A stretch of DNA of 64,000 nt from CAMAUF01 sp046152925 (GCA_046152925.1 JBJXFX010000005.1:1-64000), one strand, 5' to 3'. Counted from the stretch's first letter, positions 1 through 8,207 are shown. The notes: generated by a model not told the origin, from the sequence alone. Translations and numbers: made by a program.

Positions 1-551
1 TCGATACGCACCTCTCCGGCGCCTACAACATCCTGCATCATGCTTGGCCGGTCTTCCGCCAGCAGGCCTACGGCCGCGTGGTGCTGACGTCGTCGAACTC
101 CGGCTACGTGGGAAACTTCGGCCAGGCGAACTACGGTGCGGCCAAAGCCGGCCTCATTGGCCTGATGAACGTCGCGAAACTCGAAGGCGTGAAGTACAAC
201 GTGAACGTCAACTGCCTCGGCCCCGGCGCCGCCACTCGCATGACGGTGCCCCTCATGAGTCAGCGCCCCGGCGGCGACGAGCAACTCGCCCGCATGTCGC
301 CCGAATACGTCGCACCGGTGGTCACCTACCTGTGCAGCCCCGACTGCAAGAGCAGCGGCATGGTGATCGAAGCCTCCGGCGGCACGTTTGGCCGCGCCGC
401 CATCGTCCGCAACGCGCGGACCGACGTCCCCGAACCGACGGCCGACAAGATCGCGGCGAAGTGGGACCAAATCACCTCCCTCCAGGGCGCTGAGCCCTGG
501 TGGAGCGTCCGCCAGTCGTGGACGGACTACCTCGCCGAGCGCGCCAAGTAA
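1..551 (+). CDS. Short-chain dehydrogenase/reductase (SDR), 5' truncated
   Basis: This is the C-terminal ~183 residues of an NAD(P)-dependent SDR oxidoreductase. The frame is open from base 3, so the start codon and the glycine-rich nucleotide-binding motif lie outside the window. The catalytic core is visible: an active-site Ser in VVLTSSNSG and the Tyr/Lys pair in NYGAAKAG. The GQxNYxAAKAG form and the following PGAATRMT resemble the 3-hydroxyacyl-CoA dehydrogenase domain of MFE-2/17-beta-HSD4 proteins, so a role in acyl-CoA or steroid metabolism is possible; the substrate is not determined. A strong hairpin follows the stop. Confidence 0.9.
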   Translation, partial: DTHLSGAYNILHHAWPVFRQQAYGRVVLTSSNSGYVGNFGQANYGAAKAGLIGLMNVAKLEGVKYNVNVNCLGPGAATRMTVPLMSQRPGGDEQLARMSPEYVAPVVTYLCSPDCKSSGMVIEASGGTFGRAAIVRNARTDVPEPTADKIAAKWDQITSLQGAEPWWSVRQSWTDYLAERAK

Positions 552-567
552 GGCAACGCTGCACACA

Positions 568-605
568 ACAACGAGAGGGGAGGCGAACGCCTCCCCTCTC
601 GTTGT
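568..605 (+). terminator. Perfect 18-bp hairpin, likely terminator
   Basis: Bases 568-585 and 588-605 are perfect inverted complements (right arm begins CGCCTCCCCTCTCG) separated by AA. It starts 17 nt after the SDR stop. No T-tract follows, so termination by hairpin alone or with help from Rho is inferred. Confidence 0.7.
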
Positions 606-662
606 GCCTGAACCTGGCCCGCGCTACGGTTGTTGCATAGACAACGACCTTAGGAGACACCC

Positions 663-1067
663 GTGACCGCATCCATCCCCGCCTCCCACCGCGACATCAT
701 CGAAGGCAAGAACCTCGCCCACGTCGCCACCCTCGGGAAAGACGGCCTCCCCCAGTCGACCCCAGTCTGGATCGACATCGAAGGGGATACGCTCGTCATC
801 AACACCGCCGAGGGTCGGGTCAAGACCCGCAACCTGGACCGCAACCCCAACGTCGCTATCTCGATCCACGATTCGGCCAACCTCTATCGCTACATCCAGG
901 TCCGCGGCGTCGTCTCGGAGCGCACCACCGTCGGGGCCGACGCGAACATCGACAAACTGGCGAAGAAGTACCTTGGTGTCGATGCGTATCCCGGCCGCGC
1001 TGCGAACCCATCCGAACAGCGCGTTATCTTCCGGATCAAGCCGACGTCCGTCCAAGTGATGGGCTAG
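663..1067 (+). CDS. PPOX-class (probable F420-dependent) flavin/deazaflavin protein
   Basis: A 134-residue split-barrel protein of the pyridoxamine-5'-phosphate-oxidase-like superfamily. The pattern HVATLGKDGLPQSTPVWIDI, then RVKTRNLDRNPNVAISI and a C-terminal VIFRIKPTSVQV, is typical of the short PPOX-class F420-dependent proteins. These bind F420 or FMN and perform poorly defined reductions. The GTG start at 663 is supported by an AGGAG element about 6 nt upstream. The stop is followed within a few bases by the DUF983 gene, so the two are probably co-transcribed. The cofactor assignment is by family resemblance only. Confidence 0.85.
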   Translation: MTASIPASHRDIIEGKNLAHVATLGKDGLPQSTPVWIDIEGDTLVINTAEGRVKTRNLDRNPNVAISIHDSANLYRYIQVRGVVSERTTVGADANIDKLAKKYLGVDAYPGRAANPSEQRVIFRIKPTSVQVMG

Positions 1068-1077
1068 CCCGTTGGGC

Positions 1078-1437
1078 GTGCTCGCCCGCATCTGGCCGAT
1101 CCTCCGGCAACGCTGTCCGCGCTGCTGCCGGGGGCCGGTCTTTCGCGGCCTGATGTCGATGCGCGAACGCTGCCCCACCTGCGACTACAAGTTCGAACGC
1201 GAGCCGGGCTACTTCTTCGGCGCGATCTACGCGAGCTACTTCTTTGGGCTCGTCTCGACCTTCTACTGGCTGCCGATGCTGCTCGCTGGGGTTTCACCCA
1301 TCTGGGTGATCGGTATCCCGCTTGTCCACCTGGTCCTCCAGACGCCGCTCACTTTCCGCTACGCCCGCGTCGCCTGGATGCACGTCGACTACCACTACGA
1401 CGAGGACAAGTCAGAGAAGCCGTTCGGGCTCACGTGA
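1078..1437 (+). CDS. DUF983 family membrane protein
   Basis: A small membrane protein (119 residues from GTG 1078; a TTG at 1072 is also in frame). An N-terminal zinc-ribbon-like RCPRCCRG...CPTCDYKFE holds two Cys pairs, followed by EPGYFFGAIYASYF and two hydrophobic helices (about residues 55-75 and 78-95). This is the DUF983 layout (CPxC, then ExGYF.GA.Y). DUF983 proteins often lie near respiratory oxidase or heme genes in other bacteria, but their function is unproven. It follows the PPOX gene with almost no gap and is itself followed by rnpB. Confidence 0.85.
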   Translation: MLARIWPILRQRCPRCCRGPVFRGLMSMRERCPTCDYKFEREPGYFFGAIYASYFFGLVSTFYWLPMLLAGVSPIWVIGIPLVHLVLQTPLTFRYARVAWMHVDYHYDEDKSEKPFGLT

Positions 1438-1470
1438 GCGCTTGTCGCCAAGGCGCGGTACGGTGACGAC

Positions 1471-1840
1471 GGTCAGCGGGCCGGGCGGCCGCCCTTCCGG
1501 GTTTCCGGGGGGGAGGAAAGTCCGGACTCCACCGGGCAAGGCGCCAGGTAACGCCTGGGCGGCGTGAGCCGACGGAAAGTGCAACAGAAACATACCGCCC
1601 CTCCGGTCCGCCGGAAGGGCAAGGGTGAAATGGTGCGGTAAGAGCGCACCGGCGTCCTGGCAACAGGGCGGCCGTGAAAACCCCGCCTGGAGCAAGGCCA
1701 AATAGGGGAGGAGGGTCGCCCGGCCCGTCTGGACTCCCGGGTTGGCCGCTAGAGCGCCGTGGCGACACGGCGTCGAGAGAAATGGTCGCCGTTCCTTCTT
1801 CGGAAGGAGCACAGAATCCGGCTTATAGGCCCGCTGACCA
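1471..1840 (+). ncRNA. rnpB: RNase P RNA (bacterial type A)
   Basis: Catalytic RNA of ribonuclease P, which matures tRNA 5' ends. The universal 5' core GAGGAAAGTCCGGACTCC (about 1514-1531), GCCAGGTAACGCCTGGG (P4/J region), GGTGCGGTAAGAGCGCACC, GGAGCAAGGCCAAATAGGGG and the 3' core ACAGAATCCGGCTTATAGG are all present in order. Helix P1 is a perfect 12-bp pairing of 1471-1482 (GGTCAGCGGGCC) with 1828-1839 (GGCCCGCTGACC), which sets the ends. One base departs from the commonest 3' core (AATCC for AACCC). A TACGGT hexamer at 1459-1464 is a weak -10 candidate at the right distance from base 1471. Open frames across this region are shadows. Confidence 0.97.
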
Positions 1841-1886
1841 TCCCAAGTAACGAGGTATGAGGCATGAGGCATGAGTGAGTTGCGAG

Positions 1887-2400
1887 CTACGAGCGCCGAC
1901 TCCGGTCTTTTGCCTTCACTTCCGCTTGGACTGTCCGGGGCGAGAAATAGTCGTACGCATCCCAACCCGGTTCAGGCTCCGCGACGCACTGCACATCGTG
2001 TGTGACAACCTGGCCCTGAACCGCTCGATGAAGCTCGCCCCAATCCGCACCAGGTGGGACATAGAACACGAGCTCGCGCATCCGGCCATCGGTGAGGGTC
2101 AGCCCGAAGACCCCGCGAGTTCGGACCGCAACCTCCCGAAGCACGATGTCCTCAACGAGTCGCAGTTGCTGATACTCCGCGGCGTCTGGGAGGCCCGTGG
2201 TCGTCCCCTTGTTTAATCGGCACGCAAAAGGCCAACCGCCATGAAAGATCAGGGTGCCGCGCCCACTTCTCGGCCGTCGTATTGACGCTAATGACCAACC
2301 GGCCGTCCGGGCCAGCTGTGTCCATGACCGTCCACTTCCACGAATCGTGCTCGAACCCCGGAAGCGTCGTGATGTCGCGCGGCTTCTTCTTGAAAAGCAT
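1887..2400 (-). pseudogene. DUF695-like protein, frameshifted
   Basis: Two minus-strand frames join into one plausible protein. Frame one starts at ATG 2400 (after TAGGGGG at suitable spacing) and reads MLFKKKPRDITTLPG ... HPDLSWRLAFCVPI. Near 2205-2218, in a run of A and G bases, it leaves frame and soon stops. A second frame continues with TTGLPDAAEYQQLRLVED ... TRGVFGLTLTDGRMRELVFY ... YDYF to a TAG at 1887. The combined order (W...D, LVISVNT, HPxLxWRLAF, GLPD, L..ED, MRELVFY) fits DUF695, of unknown function. A one-base indel in a homopolymer could be a real mutation or a sequencing error. Confidence 0.7.
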
Positions 2401-2425
2401 CAGCTGCACCCCCTAAGGCCGACCC

Positions 2426-2860
2426 TCATGCCTTCGTCCCCGGCACCCAGACATAGCCGTCCGCGTCCACGATGTACGCCTCCCGGAGGCCGTGCGGCTT
2501 CGACGTCGCGCGGGCGAGGACCGTGAAGCCGAGCTGCTCCGCCGCGCGCTCCGCCGCGTCCGGGTCCCGGCCGTGGAGGCGGAGTTCGGCGCCCGCGCCG
2601 CGGCGGCGCGCGGTGTCGGCGTCGTCGCGAAACGGATGGCCGGGCTCGTACGTGTGGTCGGCGTGCACCATCCACTCCGCTCCGCAGGCGCGGTAGACCG
2701 CGAAGTCCGGGTCTTCGTAGACGACCTCGGCCCCGAGCACTTCGCGCGCAAACAGGCTCGCGGCTGGGACATCGCGGACGAGTAGATTCAACGTCAGCCC
2801 CGTCAACGACTGCCCATAGACGCGACCTGACATCCACGGCTCCCCCGTCCGCAGCTTCAT
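2426..2860 (-). CDS. VOC-fold (glyoxalase/bleomycin-resistance type) protein
   Basis: A 144-residue single-module vicinal-oxygen-chelate protein: TLNLLVRDVPAASLFAREVL starts the first beta-alpha-beta unit, and AYIVDADGYVWVPGTKA ends the second. VOC proteins bind a metal and act on small molecules; neither substrate nor ligand set is clear here. ATG 2860 has AGGGG 9 nt upstream. ATG 2833 has a stronger GGGGAG about 7 nt upstream and still keeps the whole domain, so it may be the true start. Confidence 0.8.
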   Translation of the reverse strand: MKLRTGEPWMSGRVYGQSLTGLTLNLLVRDVPAASLFAREVLGAEVVYEDPDFAVYRACGAEWMVHADHTYEPGHPFRDDADTARRRGAGAELRLHGRDPDAAERAAEQLGFTVLARATSKPHGLREAYIVDADGYVWVPGTKA

Positions 2861-2880
2861 GAATGCAGCCCCTGCGTGGC

Positions 2881-2902
2881 GCTCATGCCTCGTTGCTCAT
2901 GC
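2881..2902. repeat. Direct repeat copy 1 (22 bp)
   Basis: Starts GCTCATGCCTCGTTGCTC and is identical over 22 bases to 3061-3082, exactly 180 bp away. The 233-bp gap it lies in (2861-3093) has no convincing gene, RNA or hairpin. An inverted, degenerate relative (tandem ATGAGGC units) is present at about 1855-1876 after rnpB, so this may be a dispersed intergenic repeat. Confidence 0.7.
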
Positions 2903-3060
2903 GCGCTCTGGAAATGCCCCGGGGGGTGTGTCGCCTTGGTCACGAAGCACGCGATTGAAGGCGCCCGTCGCTGGCGAGACCGTGACCGCTCCCGCGTGGT
3001 CGCGGTACTGATGTTGCCCCGACCCCCGCTGATCGGGCGTTGTGGCTGGGGAAAGTGAAG

Positions 3061-3082
3061 GCTCATGCCTCGTTGCTCATGC
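3061..3082. repeat. Direct repeat copy 2 (22 bp)
   Basis: Second identical copy of the element at 2881-2902, just downstream of the stop of the NTF2-like gene on the minus strand. Confidence 0.7.
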
Positions 3083-3093
3083 CTCGGCGCGCC

Positions 3094-3507
3094 TCAGCGC
3101 GCCGGGAGCCCCAACGAACGCATGACGTTCCCGCCGTGGTGGTAGTCCACCTCGTAGCAGACCTTGTCGCCGCGATACTCCAGGAACGACATGCCCTCAG
3201 AGCGCCACTTCTTCCCCTTCGCCTCGGCGCCCATCCGCTCGTCGGTCACCGTGGCGGTCATCACCCAGGTGAGCGCGACGCCCTTGCCGTTGACCCAGTA
3301 GTCGGTCGGCGTGAGGTCCAGGTCGGGCCAGTGCTTCACGCCCTCGGCGAAGAAATCGCGGATGGCGGGCCAGCCCACCTTCTCGTCGCCCGCGACGATG
3401 TCGTAGAGGACCGCATCGTCGGTCATGTATGCAGCTGGAGCGTCGGCGTCGCCGCTGCTCCAGGCCAAGAAGAGCTTCCGGGCGATATCGATTCGGTCGT
3501 CAGACAT
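3094..3507 (-). CDS. NTF2-like/SnoaL-like protein
   Basis: A 137-residue protein of the NTF2/SnoaL cone fold: N-terminal helices (DIARKLFLAWSSGDADAPAAYM), then DDAVLYDIVAG and the sheet EGMSFLEYRGDKVCYEVDYH. Family members are small-molecule isomerases, cyclases or binding proteins; no specific substrate can be named. The ATG is preceded by AGGAGACGGAACT, a clear ribosome site. It follows the phosphotransferase gene by 36 bp on the same strand, so it may be the last gene of that operon. Confidence 0.8.
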   Translation of the reverse strand: MSDDRIDIARKLFLAWSSGDADAPAAYMTDDAVLYDIVAGDEKVGWPAIRDFFAEGVKHWPDLDLTPTDYWVNGKGVALTWVMTATVTDERMGAEAKGKKWRSEGMSFLEYRGDKVCYEVDYHHGGNVMRSLGLPAR

Positions 3508-3543
3508 AGTTCCGTCTCCTGTTCTGGTGGTCCGGCAAGGGGG

Positions 3544-4515
3544 CTACGGGGCTTCGCCGACAATCTGCGCTAACCGTTGCAGAAAGACAAGGTGCAGTCC
3601 CGTCCCGATGGCGGCCATGTTCGGCGCAGGGTTCTTCCCTTCGGAAAACACGCGCAAGGTCGTGATATTGGCGCAGGCGCCCTTGAAGTGGTTGAACGCG
3701 TCCCAGAAGACCCATTCCTCGGGCGAGATCTCGACGCCGGCTTCCTCCCGGAAGATCTCGGCCCAGCGTTCCCGCGGATGCATCCCTCGGCCGCGCATCG
3801 TCGCCATGTAAACCCAGTCCTCGACCGGGTCGCCAAGGTGGGCGAACTCCCAGTCCGTCACGCAGCTCACCTCGCCGTCGTGGTACATGAAGTTCGCGGG
3901 CCCAGCGTCGCCATGGACGATCACCAACCGCTTCGCTTCGGGCGCTCGCTTCCGCAGCCACGCCCGCCCTTCTTCGAGCATCGTCACCGGGAGATAGGCC
4001 GCCTGGCGGTACACCTCGTACCAGCGCTCGATCTGCTGAAGCGCGCCATCACGCGAGGTGACGGGCGCTTGCAGGTAGTCGTGGGCGCCCATCGCGTGCC
4101 AGTCGAGCTCGTGCTGCCGCGCCAGCGTCCGGATGAACGCCCGCACTTCGCGGTCGCCAGGGGCGTCGGAGTTGCCCTCGACGAAATCCATCACGAAGAA
4201 CGGGAAGCCGAGGATCGAGCGGTCATCTTCGAGCCAACGCACGGGCGCCACGGGGTAGCCGGCCGCCCGCAGGGCGCGCATCAGGCGCACCTCGCCGAAG
4301 CTGCTCGTGCCGAACACGCCGCCCTGCTCGATCCGGATCACGAAGCGCTGCTGCTCTGGCTGGCCACCGGGGACATCGACCGTGACCGCGAACATCGCCC
4401 GCGAATGCCCGACCGCGATCCGGCGGACGGCCGAGACGATGGCGGGCTCGGCGCTCGAAAGGCGGCCCGTGAAATACCGCGAAAGCGGCCCTACGAGAGA
4501 CTCGTTACTCCACAT
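3544..4515 (-). CDS. APH-type phosphotransferase family protein
   Basis: A 323-residue aminoglycoside-phosphotransferase/choline-kinase-like protein. The catalytic loop HGDAGPANF (H201, D203, N208) and the metal-binding Asp in TDWEFAHLGDP (D221) are intact, as is the hinge-like FPFFVMDFVEG. The N-terminal lobe has VIRIEQGG in place of a longer Lys strand. Such proteins beside short helical partners occur widely in acyl-CoA or secondary-metabolism operons; the substrate is unknown and drug resistance should not be assumed. Its start overlaps the preceding gene's end by 11 bp. Confidence 0.88.
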   Translation of the reverse strand: MWSNESLVGPLSRYFTGRLSSAEPAIVSAVRRIAVGHSRAMFAVTVDVPGGQPEQQRFVIRIEQGGVFGTSSFGEVRLMRALRAAGYPVAPVRWLEDDRSILGFPFFVMDFVEGNSDAPGDREVRAFIRTLARQHELDWHAMGAHDYLQAPVTSRDGALQQIERWYEVYRQAAYLPVTMLEEGRAWLRKRAPEAKRLVIVHGDAGPANFMYHDGEVSCVTDWEFAHLGDPVEDWVYMATMRGRGMHPRERWAEIFREEAGVEISPEEWVFWDAFNHFKGACANITTLRVFSEGKNPAPNMAAIGTGLHLVFLQRLAQIVGEAP

Positions 4516-4954
4516 CGCCGCCTCGCACGCGTGTCATGAAACCTTGAAGGAGCGGCCCCGCTTCGGCCAGGTCCTCGTCGATCTGCCGCAGTGCGACCGG
4601 GCGAAGGCCCGTGCCGACCGCGTCGACCGCCGGCCCCGAAGCCGTCTGGGCATGCGAAAGCAGCCGCCCCGCCGCCTCGCGAAGGCCGTCACTCCCCGCC
4701 AACGCCGGGTCCACCCCGGCGATCGCGGCCAACCCCGGGTGTTCCGCCAGCAGCCGCAGGAGGACCGACCGCAATTCGGCATCCTGGCGGGCCAACGAGG
4801 CGTCCCCAGTGTCAGCGAGCGCGTACTTCAACAAGCCGACGAGTTGGCCGGCGCTCGCCTTCGCCCAGGCGGTCCGGAGCTCGGGCGCCAGGATCTCTTC
4901 CACCGTGCGGATCGCGCTGCTCAGAAGCTCCTGCCGGGTCGGATGGCGCTGCAT
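4505..4954 (-). CDS. Helical partner of phosphotransferase (DUF6285-like)
   Basis: A 149-residue, almost wholly alpha-helical protein with no catalytic motif that I recognise. It starts at ATG 4954 inside the stop of the epimerase gene (ATGA overlap), and its end overlaps the phosphotransferase start, so the three are translationally coupled. The start MQRHPTRQELLSSAIRTVEE and its position beside an APH-like gene resemble DUF6285 proteins. That assignment is from pattern and context, not a search. Confidence 0.7.
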   Translation of the reverse strand: MQRHPTRQELLSSAIRTVEEILAPELRTAWAKASAGQLVGLLKYALADTGDASLARQDAELRSVLLRLLAEHPGLAAIAGVDPALAGSDGLREAAGRLLSHAQTASGPAVDAVGTGLRPVALRQIDEDLAEAGPLLQGFMTRVRGGDVE

Positions 4955-5970
4955 CAGGCGCCCCCGCGGAGCGCCGCGGCGACGTTCGCCTCGTGGGCAA
5001 AGTCGTAGCTCGCAAACCAGATCGGGTCTCGGAGGGCGTCTTGGACGTCCGCCAGACCGCTGCGCATGAACCACTCGAAGGTCTGCGCGTGACCTTCCTT
5101 GAAGCCCCACTGGTTCTTATGTCCGAGAAGCCGCTGCACCTTCTCGATGCTCAGCACCGAATGGTGGGCCTTACCGAAGAGGTGGCCGAACGGCGGGCGC
5201 TGGAGCTTCGCAAGGTCCGCGGTCGGGATGTACACGACATCCGCTGGCTTCCCCACAATCTCGCTCAGCACGCGGACGTACTCATTCACGGTCACCGCCT
5301 CTGCGGTGACATTAAAGACCTCGCCGACCGCCGCTGGGTTCGTGCCCATCTCGACCATCGCCCGCACGAGGTCGTCCACGTGGCCATAGGAGCAGGTCAC
5401 GAGGCCATCGTGGGGCAGGATGATCGGGAGCCCGCGAAGGAGGCGCAGGAACATCGGCGCCTCCATGTCGTAGATGTTGTTGTCTGGCCCATAGATCGCC
5501 GCGGGGCGGACGCTGACCGCCGGGAAACCCGTCTTCCGGTGCCGCTCAAAGATGGTCCGCTCGACCATCGCTTTGAAGCCGCCATAGGTGTTGGGGCCGT
5601 CGATGTTCGTGGCGAAGTCCTCGGTCCAGGGGCAGACGCCAGAAGTCTGGAAGTACGCCATGATCGAGCTCGTGAACACATACCGGCCACAGTGGCCGTC
5701 GAGCAGGTCCACCAGCATGTCGATATTCGATCGGCCAGCCACCATCACGAAGCCGGAGACGTCGTAGACAACGTCCCAATCCTTCCCCGAAAGGGCGGTC
5801 CGCATCGCGGCCTCATCCGATCGGTCGGCGACGAGCCGCTGGACTCCGGCTGGGAGCTGCGTGCTGGTCTGGCCACGATTCAGCACGGTCACATCGTGGC
5901 CGTGGGCGGCCAGGTGTTGGACAAGATGGAGGCCGACGAACTGCGACCCCCCGAGCACAAGTACCTTCAT
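4954..5970 (-). CDS. NAD-dependent epimerase/dehydratase (extended SDR)
   Basis: A 338-residue atypical extended SDR. The N-terminal VLVLGGSQFVGLHLV is the Rossmann nucleotide site. YVFTSSIMAY supplies the active-site Ser region, and NTYGGFKAMVE the Tyr-x3-Lys (YGGFK). The GGSQFVG form is typical of isoflavone-reductase-like/CSP41-type members that are often called sugar epimerases. The start at ATG 5970 is chosen because it opens directly on the Rossmann strand; an upstream in-frame start (6006) only adds an Arg/Pro-rich stretch. First gene of the unit running to 3544. Confidence 0.85.
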   Translation of the reverse strand: MKVLVLGGSQFVGLHLVQHLAAHGHDVTVLNRGQTSTQLPAGVQRLVADRSDEAAMRTALSGKDWDVVYDVSGFVMVAGRSNIDMLVDLLDGHCGRYVFTSSIMAYFQTSGVCPWTEDFATNIDGPNTYGGFKAMVERTIFERHRKTGFPAVSVRPAAIYGPDNNIYDMEAPMFLRLLRGLPIILPHDGLVTCSYGHVDDLVRAMVEMGTNPAAVGEVFNVTAEAVTVNEYVRVLSEIVGKPADVVYIPTADLAKLQRPPFGHLFGKAHHSVLSIEKVQRLLGHKNQWGFKEGHAQTFEWFMRSGLADVQDALRDPIWFASYDFAHEANVAAALRGGA

Positions 5971-6066
5971 CCGCCGGATTCTTCGGGGCGTCCGGCCTGG
6001 TGTCAAACCTGAAGCCGTCCGGGCGCTTCCGTCCCATTTGCCGCAAGGTCGCGGCCTAGGGCGGGG

Positions 6067-6579
6067 TCAGCGCAAGCGCTTGCCCATCACGTAAAACGGC
6101 AGCCCGCCTTGGACAAATGGGGACTCGAAGAGCACGTCGTAGCCCAGACGCCGGTAGAGCAAGTGCGCCCGGCTGTCCTTCCGCGTGCTCAAGAGCGAGG
6201 TGTGCTCCGTCCTGGCCGCCTCGAAGGCCGTCACCAGCGCCGTCCCCAGGCCGCTGGACTGCGCCTTGGGATGGACCGCCACCTCGGCGAGCTCTGCCGC
6301 GTCCGCAAGCCACTCGCGCGCCAGCACTTCGCCGCCGATCGCGCGGACGCTATCGTGCCACCATTGCCCGCGCTTGCTCGTGTAGCCGTAGATCATGCCG
6401 AGCGTCTCGCCCGTTGGTGAGAGCGCGGCCACGCCCCAAAACCCGGAGAACTTCCGGTGCGAATTCACCAGCCGCTGCGACATGTCGGCGCCGCGGTCGC
6501 GGTCGCGGTAAGGCGGCTCCGCGAACGCGGCGGCGTACGTGGCAATTGCGGCATCGAAACCGGGCCCGCTCAACGGCAA
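6067..6579 (-). CDS. GNAT family N-acetyltransferase
   Basis: A GNAT-fold acyltransferase, about 170 residues. The acetyl-CoA site is seen in AELAEVAVHPKAQSSGLGTA (motif A, Q-x-x-G-x-G-x-A as QSSGLGTA), followed by LLSTRKDSRAHLLYRRLGY (motif B). The substrate is unknown. The start is uncertain: TTG 6579 is the first accepted codon, no clear ribosome site precedes it, and in-frame codons continue upstream without an ATG. It lies 63 bp downstream of the AAA+ ATPase gene on the same strand. Confidence 0.8.
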   Translation of the reverse strand: MPLSGPGFDAAIATYAAAFAEPPYRDRDRGADMSQRLVNSHRKFSGFWGVAALSPTGETLGMIYGYTSKRGQWWHDSVRAIGGEVLAREWLADAAELAEVAVHPKAQSSGLGTALVTAFEAARTEHTSLLSTRKDSRAHLLYRRLGYDVLFESPFVQGGLPFYVMGKRLR

Positions 6580-6641
6580 CGGTTCGAGCGTCCACTCGGG
6601 AGTGGTCAGATGAGGGCGAGCTTGGCGCCGGAAGAGGCTGG

Positions 6642-8042
6642 CTAGCCGCGGTACTGGGTCTTCCCCCCGACCTTGTCCTTGTTCAGCCGCTTGTTCAAGT
6701 GCAGGCCCTCAAGGATGAATTCGACGGCCGCCGCCGCTTCAGCGGGAGAGCCGGATGCACCGACCTTCTCGACCGCAGCCGGGAGGCCTTCGATCTGGCG
6801 CGAAAGGCGGACGTACTGGTCGCTCGCCGTCATATCGCCGACCTCGACGGCCATGCCCGCCTTGAACCGCGTGATCGTCGGCTCAAGCTCGCCGAGCTGG
6901 TAGTTGCGGTTGAACACCGCCACAACCGCGCCCTGGATCAGCTTCTCGACGATTTGTTCTTCCCGCCCGTCCTCCACGGTCTCGAATTCGACCTTTCCCA
7001 TCGTCGTGGGCATGACGAACGGGAGGTCGCTGACGCGCGGGACGACCGTGTCCTCGCCGAGCGTGATCGAGCGGCGCAGCGCGTTCGCCAACATGCTCTC
7101 GTAGTTCGCGATGCTCGCCCGCACGCTCACCCCGGAGCGCTGGTTCACGTCCGGGCTCTTCCGGGCGAGGCGGCTGATTTCCGCGATGATCTCCTTCATG
7201 TAGCCCGGCACGATCACCTTGAAGTCCGCGGGCACCGGGTGGTGCTCCGCGTCCATGATGTCGATCTCGTGCTCCACCTTTTGCGGGTAGTGCGTCCGCA
7301 CCTGCGCGCCGTAGCGGTCCTTGAGCGGCGTGATGATCCGGCCGCGGTTCGTGTAGTCCTCCGGGTTCGCACTCGATACGACAAACACGTCGAGCGCCAG
7401 GCGGATGCGATAGCCGCGGATCTGGACATCGCGCTCTTCCATGATGTTCAGGAGGCCAACCTGGATGCGCTCCGCGAGGTCGGGCAGCTCGTTGATGCAG
7501 AAGATGCCGCGGTTCGTGCGGGGGATGAGCCCATAGTGGATCGTCAGCTCGTCCGAAAGGTACTTTCCTTCGGCCACTTTGATCGGGTCCACTTCGCCGA
7601 TCAGGTCGGCAATCGTGATGTCGGGCGTGGCCAGCTTCTCGCCGTAGCGGTCATCGCGGCCGAGCCACGTGATCGGGGCCGCATCGCCCTTCTCCGCGAC
7701 GAGGTCGCGGCCGGCCCTCGTGATCGGCTCGAACGGGTTCTCCGGGATTTCGCAGCCGGCCAGCGTCGGCGTCGCCTCATCGAGGAGCGCGGTCAGCGAC
7801 CGGATGATGCGCGACTTCGCCTGCCCGCGCTCGCCCAGGAAGATGATGTCCTGACCCGCGAGGATCGCGTTCACGATGTGCGGGATCACGGTCTCTTCGT
7901 AGCCATGGATGCCCGGGAAGAGCGTCTCGCCAGCGCGGAGCTTCGCGATCAGGTTCTTCCGCATCTCTTCGCGCACCGGGAGGACCTCATATCCCGATGC
8001 TTTCAATTCGCCGAGGGTCTGGGGGCGTCCTGCAGTGGTCAC
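6642..8042 (-). CDS. MoxR/magnesium-chelatase ChlI-type AAA+ ATPase
   Basis: A 466-residue AAA+ ATPase. The P-loop is FLGERGQAKSRI (G-x2-G-x-A-K-S), the Walker B/sensor region is GIFCINELPDLAERIQ, and VFVVSSANPEDYTNRGRI is the sensor-1 and Arg-finger strand. KDRYGAQVRTHYP and RSGVSVRASIANYES match the ChlI/MoxR lid. Most relatives act with a von Willebrand A-domain partner; none is adjacent. It starts at GTG 8042 after GAGAGG at 6-nt spacing, about 105 nt downstream of a near-consensus promoter. Confidence 0.88.
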   Translation of the reverse strand: MTTAGRPQTLGELKASGYEVLPVREEMRKNLIAKLRAGETLFPGIHGYEETVIPHIVNAILAGQDIIFLGERGQAKSRIIRSLTALLDEATPTLAGCEIPENPFEPITRAGRDLVAEKGDAAPITWLGRDDRYGEKLATPDITIADLIGEVDPIKVAEGKYLSDELTIHYGLIPRTNRGIFCINELPDLAERIQVGLLNIMEERDVQIRGYRIRLALDVFVVSSANPEDYTNRGRIITPLKDRYGAQVRTHYPQKVEHEIDIMDAEHHPVPADFKVIVPGYMKEIIAEISRLARKSPDVNQRSGVSVRASIANYESMLANALRRSITLGEDTVVPRVSDLPFVMPTTMGKVEFETVEDGREEQIVEKLIQGAVVAVFNRNYQLGELEPTITRFKAGMAVEVGDMTASDQYVRLSRQIEGLPAAVEKVGASGSPAEAAAAVEFILEGLHLNKRLNKDKVGGKTQYRG

Positions 8043-8153
8043 GCGTTACCTCTCTCCACCCCGTCGCCCTCAAGAATGTGTGCGGTGTCTAGGCTGCGCC
8101 GCGGGGTTTTCACTCTTCGTACAGTTGGAGCCGTGAAGCGGCCCTTCCGGTCG

Positions 8154-8181
8154 ATCATAGGGTGCGGGGTAGGGGTGTCAA
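8154..8181 (-). promoter_or_regulatory. Sigma-70-like promoter of the AAA+ ATPase gene
   Basis: On the minus strand a TTGACA (8181-8176) and a TATGAT (8159-8154) are separated by 16 bp. It points at the GTG start at 8042 and implies a leader of roughly 105 nt. It is the best-matching promoter in the window. Confidence 0.75.
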
Positions 8182-8207
8182 CCGAACCGGGAGGGGCGGC
8201 TTCCGAG

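Noticed and set aside
1411..1965. Minus-strand frames over the rnpB region
   Set aside because: The sequence is fully explained by conserved RNase P RNA elements and its closing P1 helix.
2861..3093. Small frames (about 60-69 codons) in the repeat-containing gap
   Set aside because: No ribosome site, no conserved pattern, and both strands look equally uncoding; reported only as a repeat region.
3544..4515. Antibiotic resistance assignment for the APH-like protein
   Set aside because: The fold motif is shared with many metabolic kinases and the operon context is not resistance-like.
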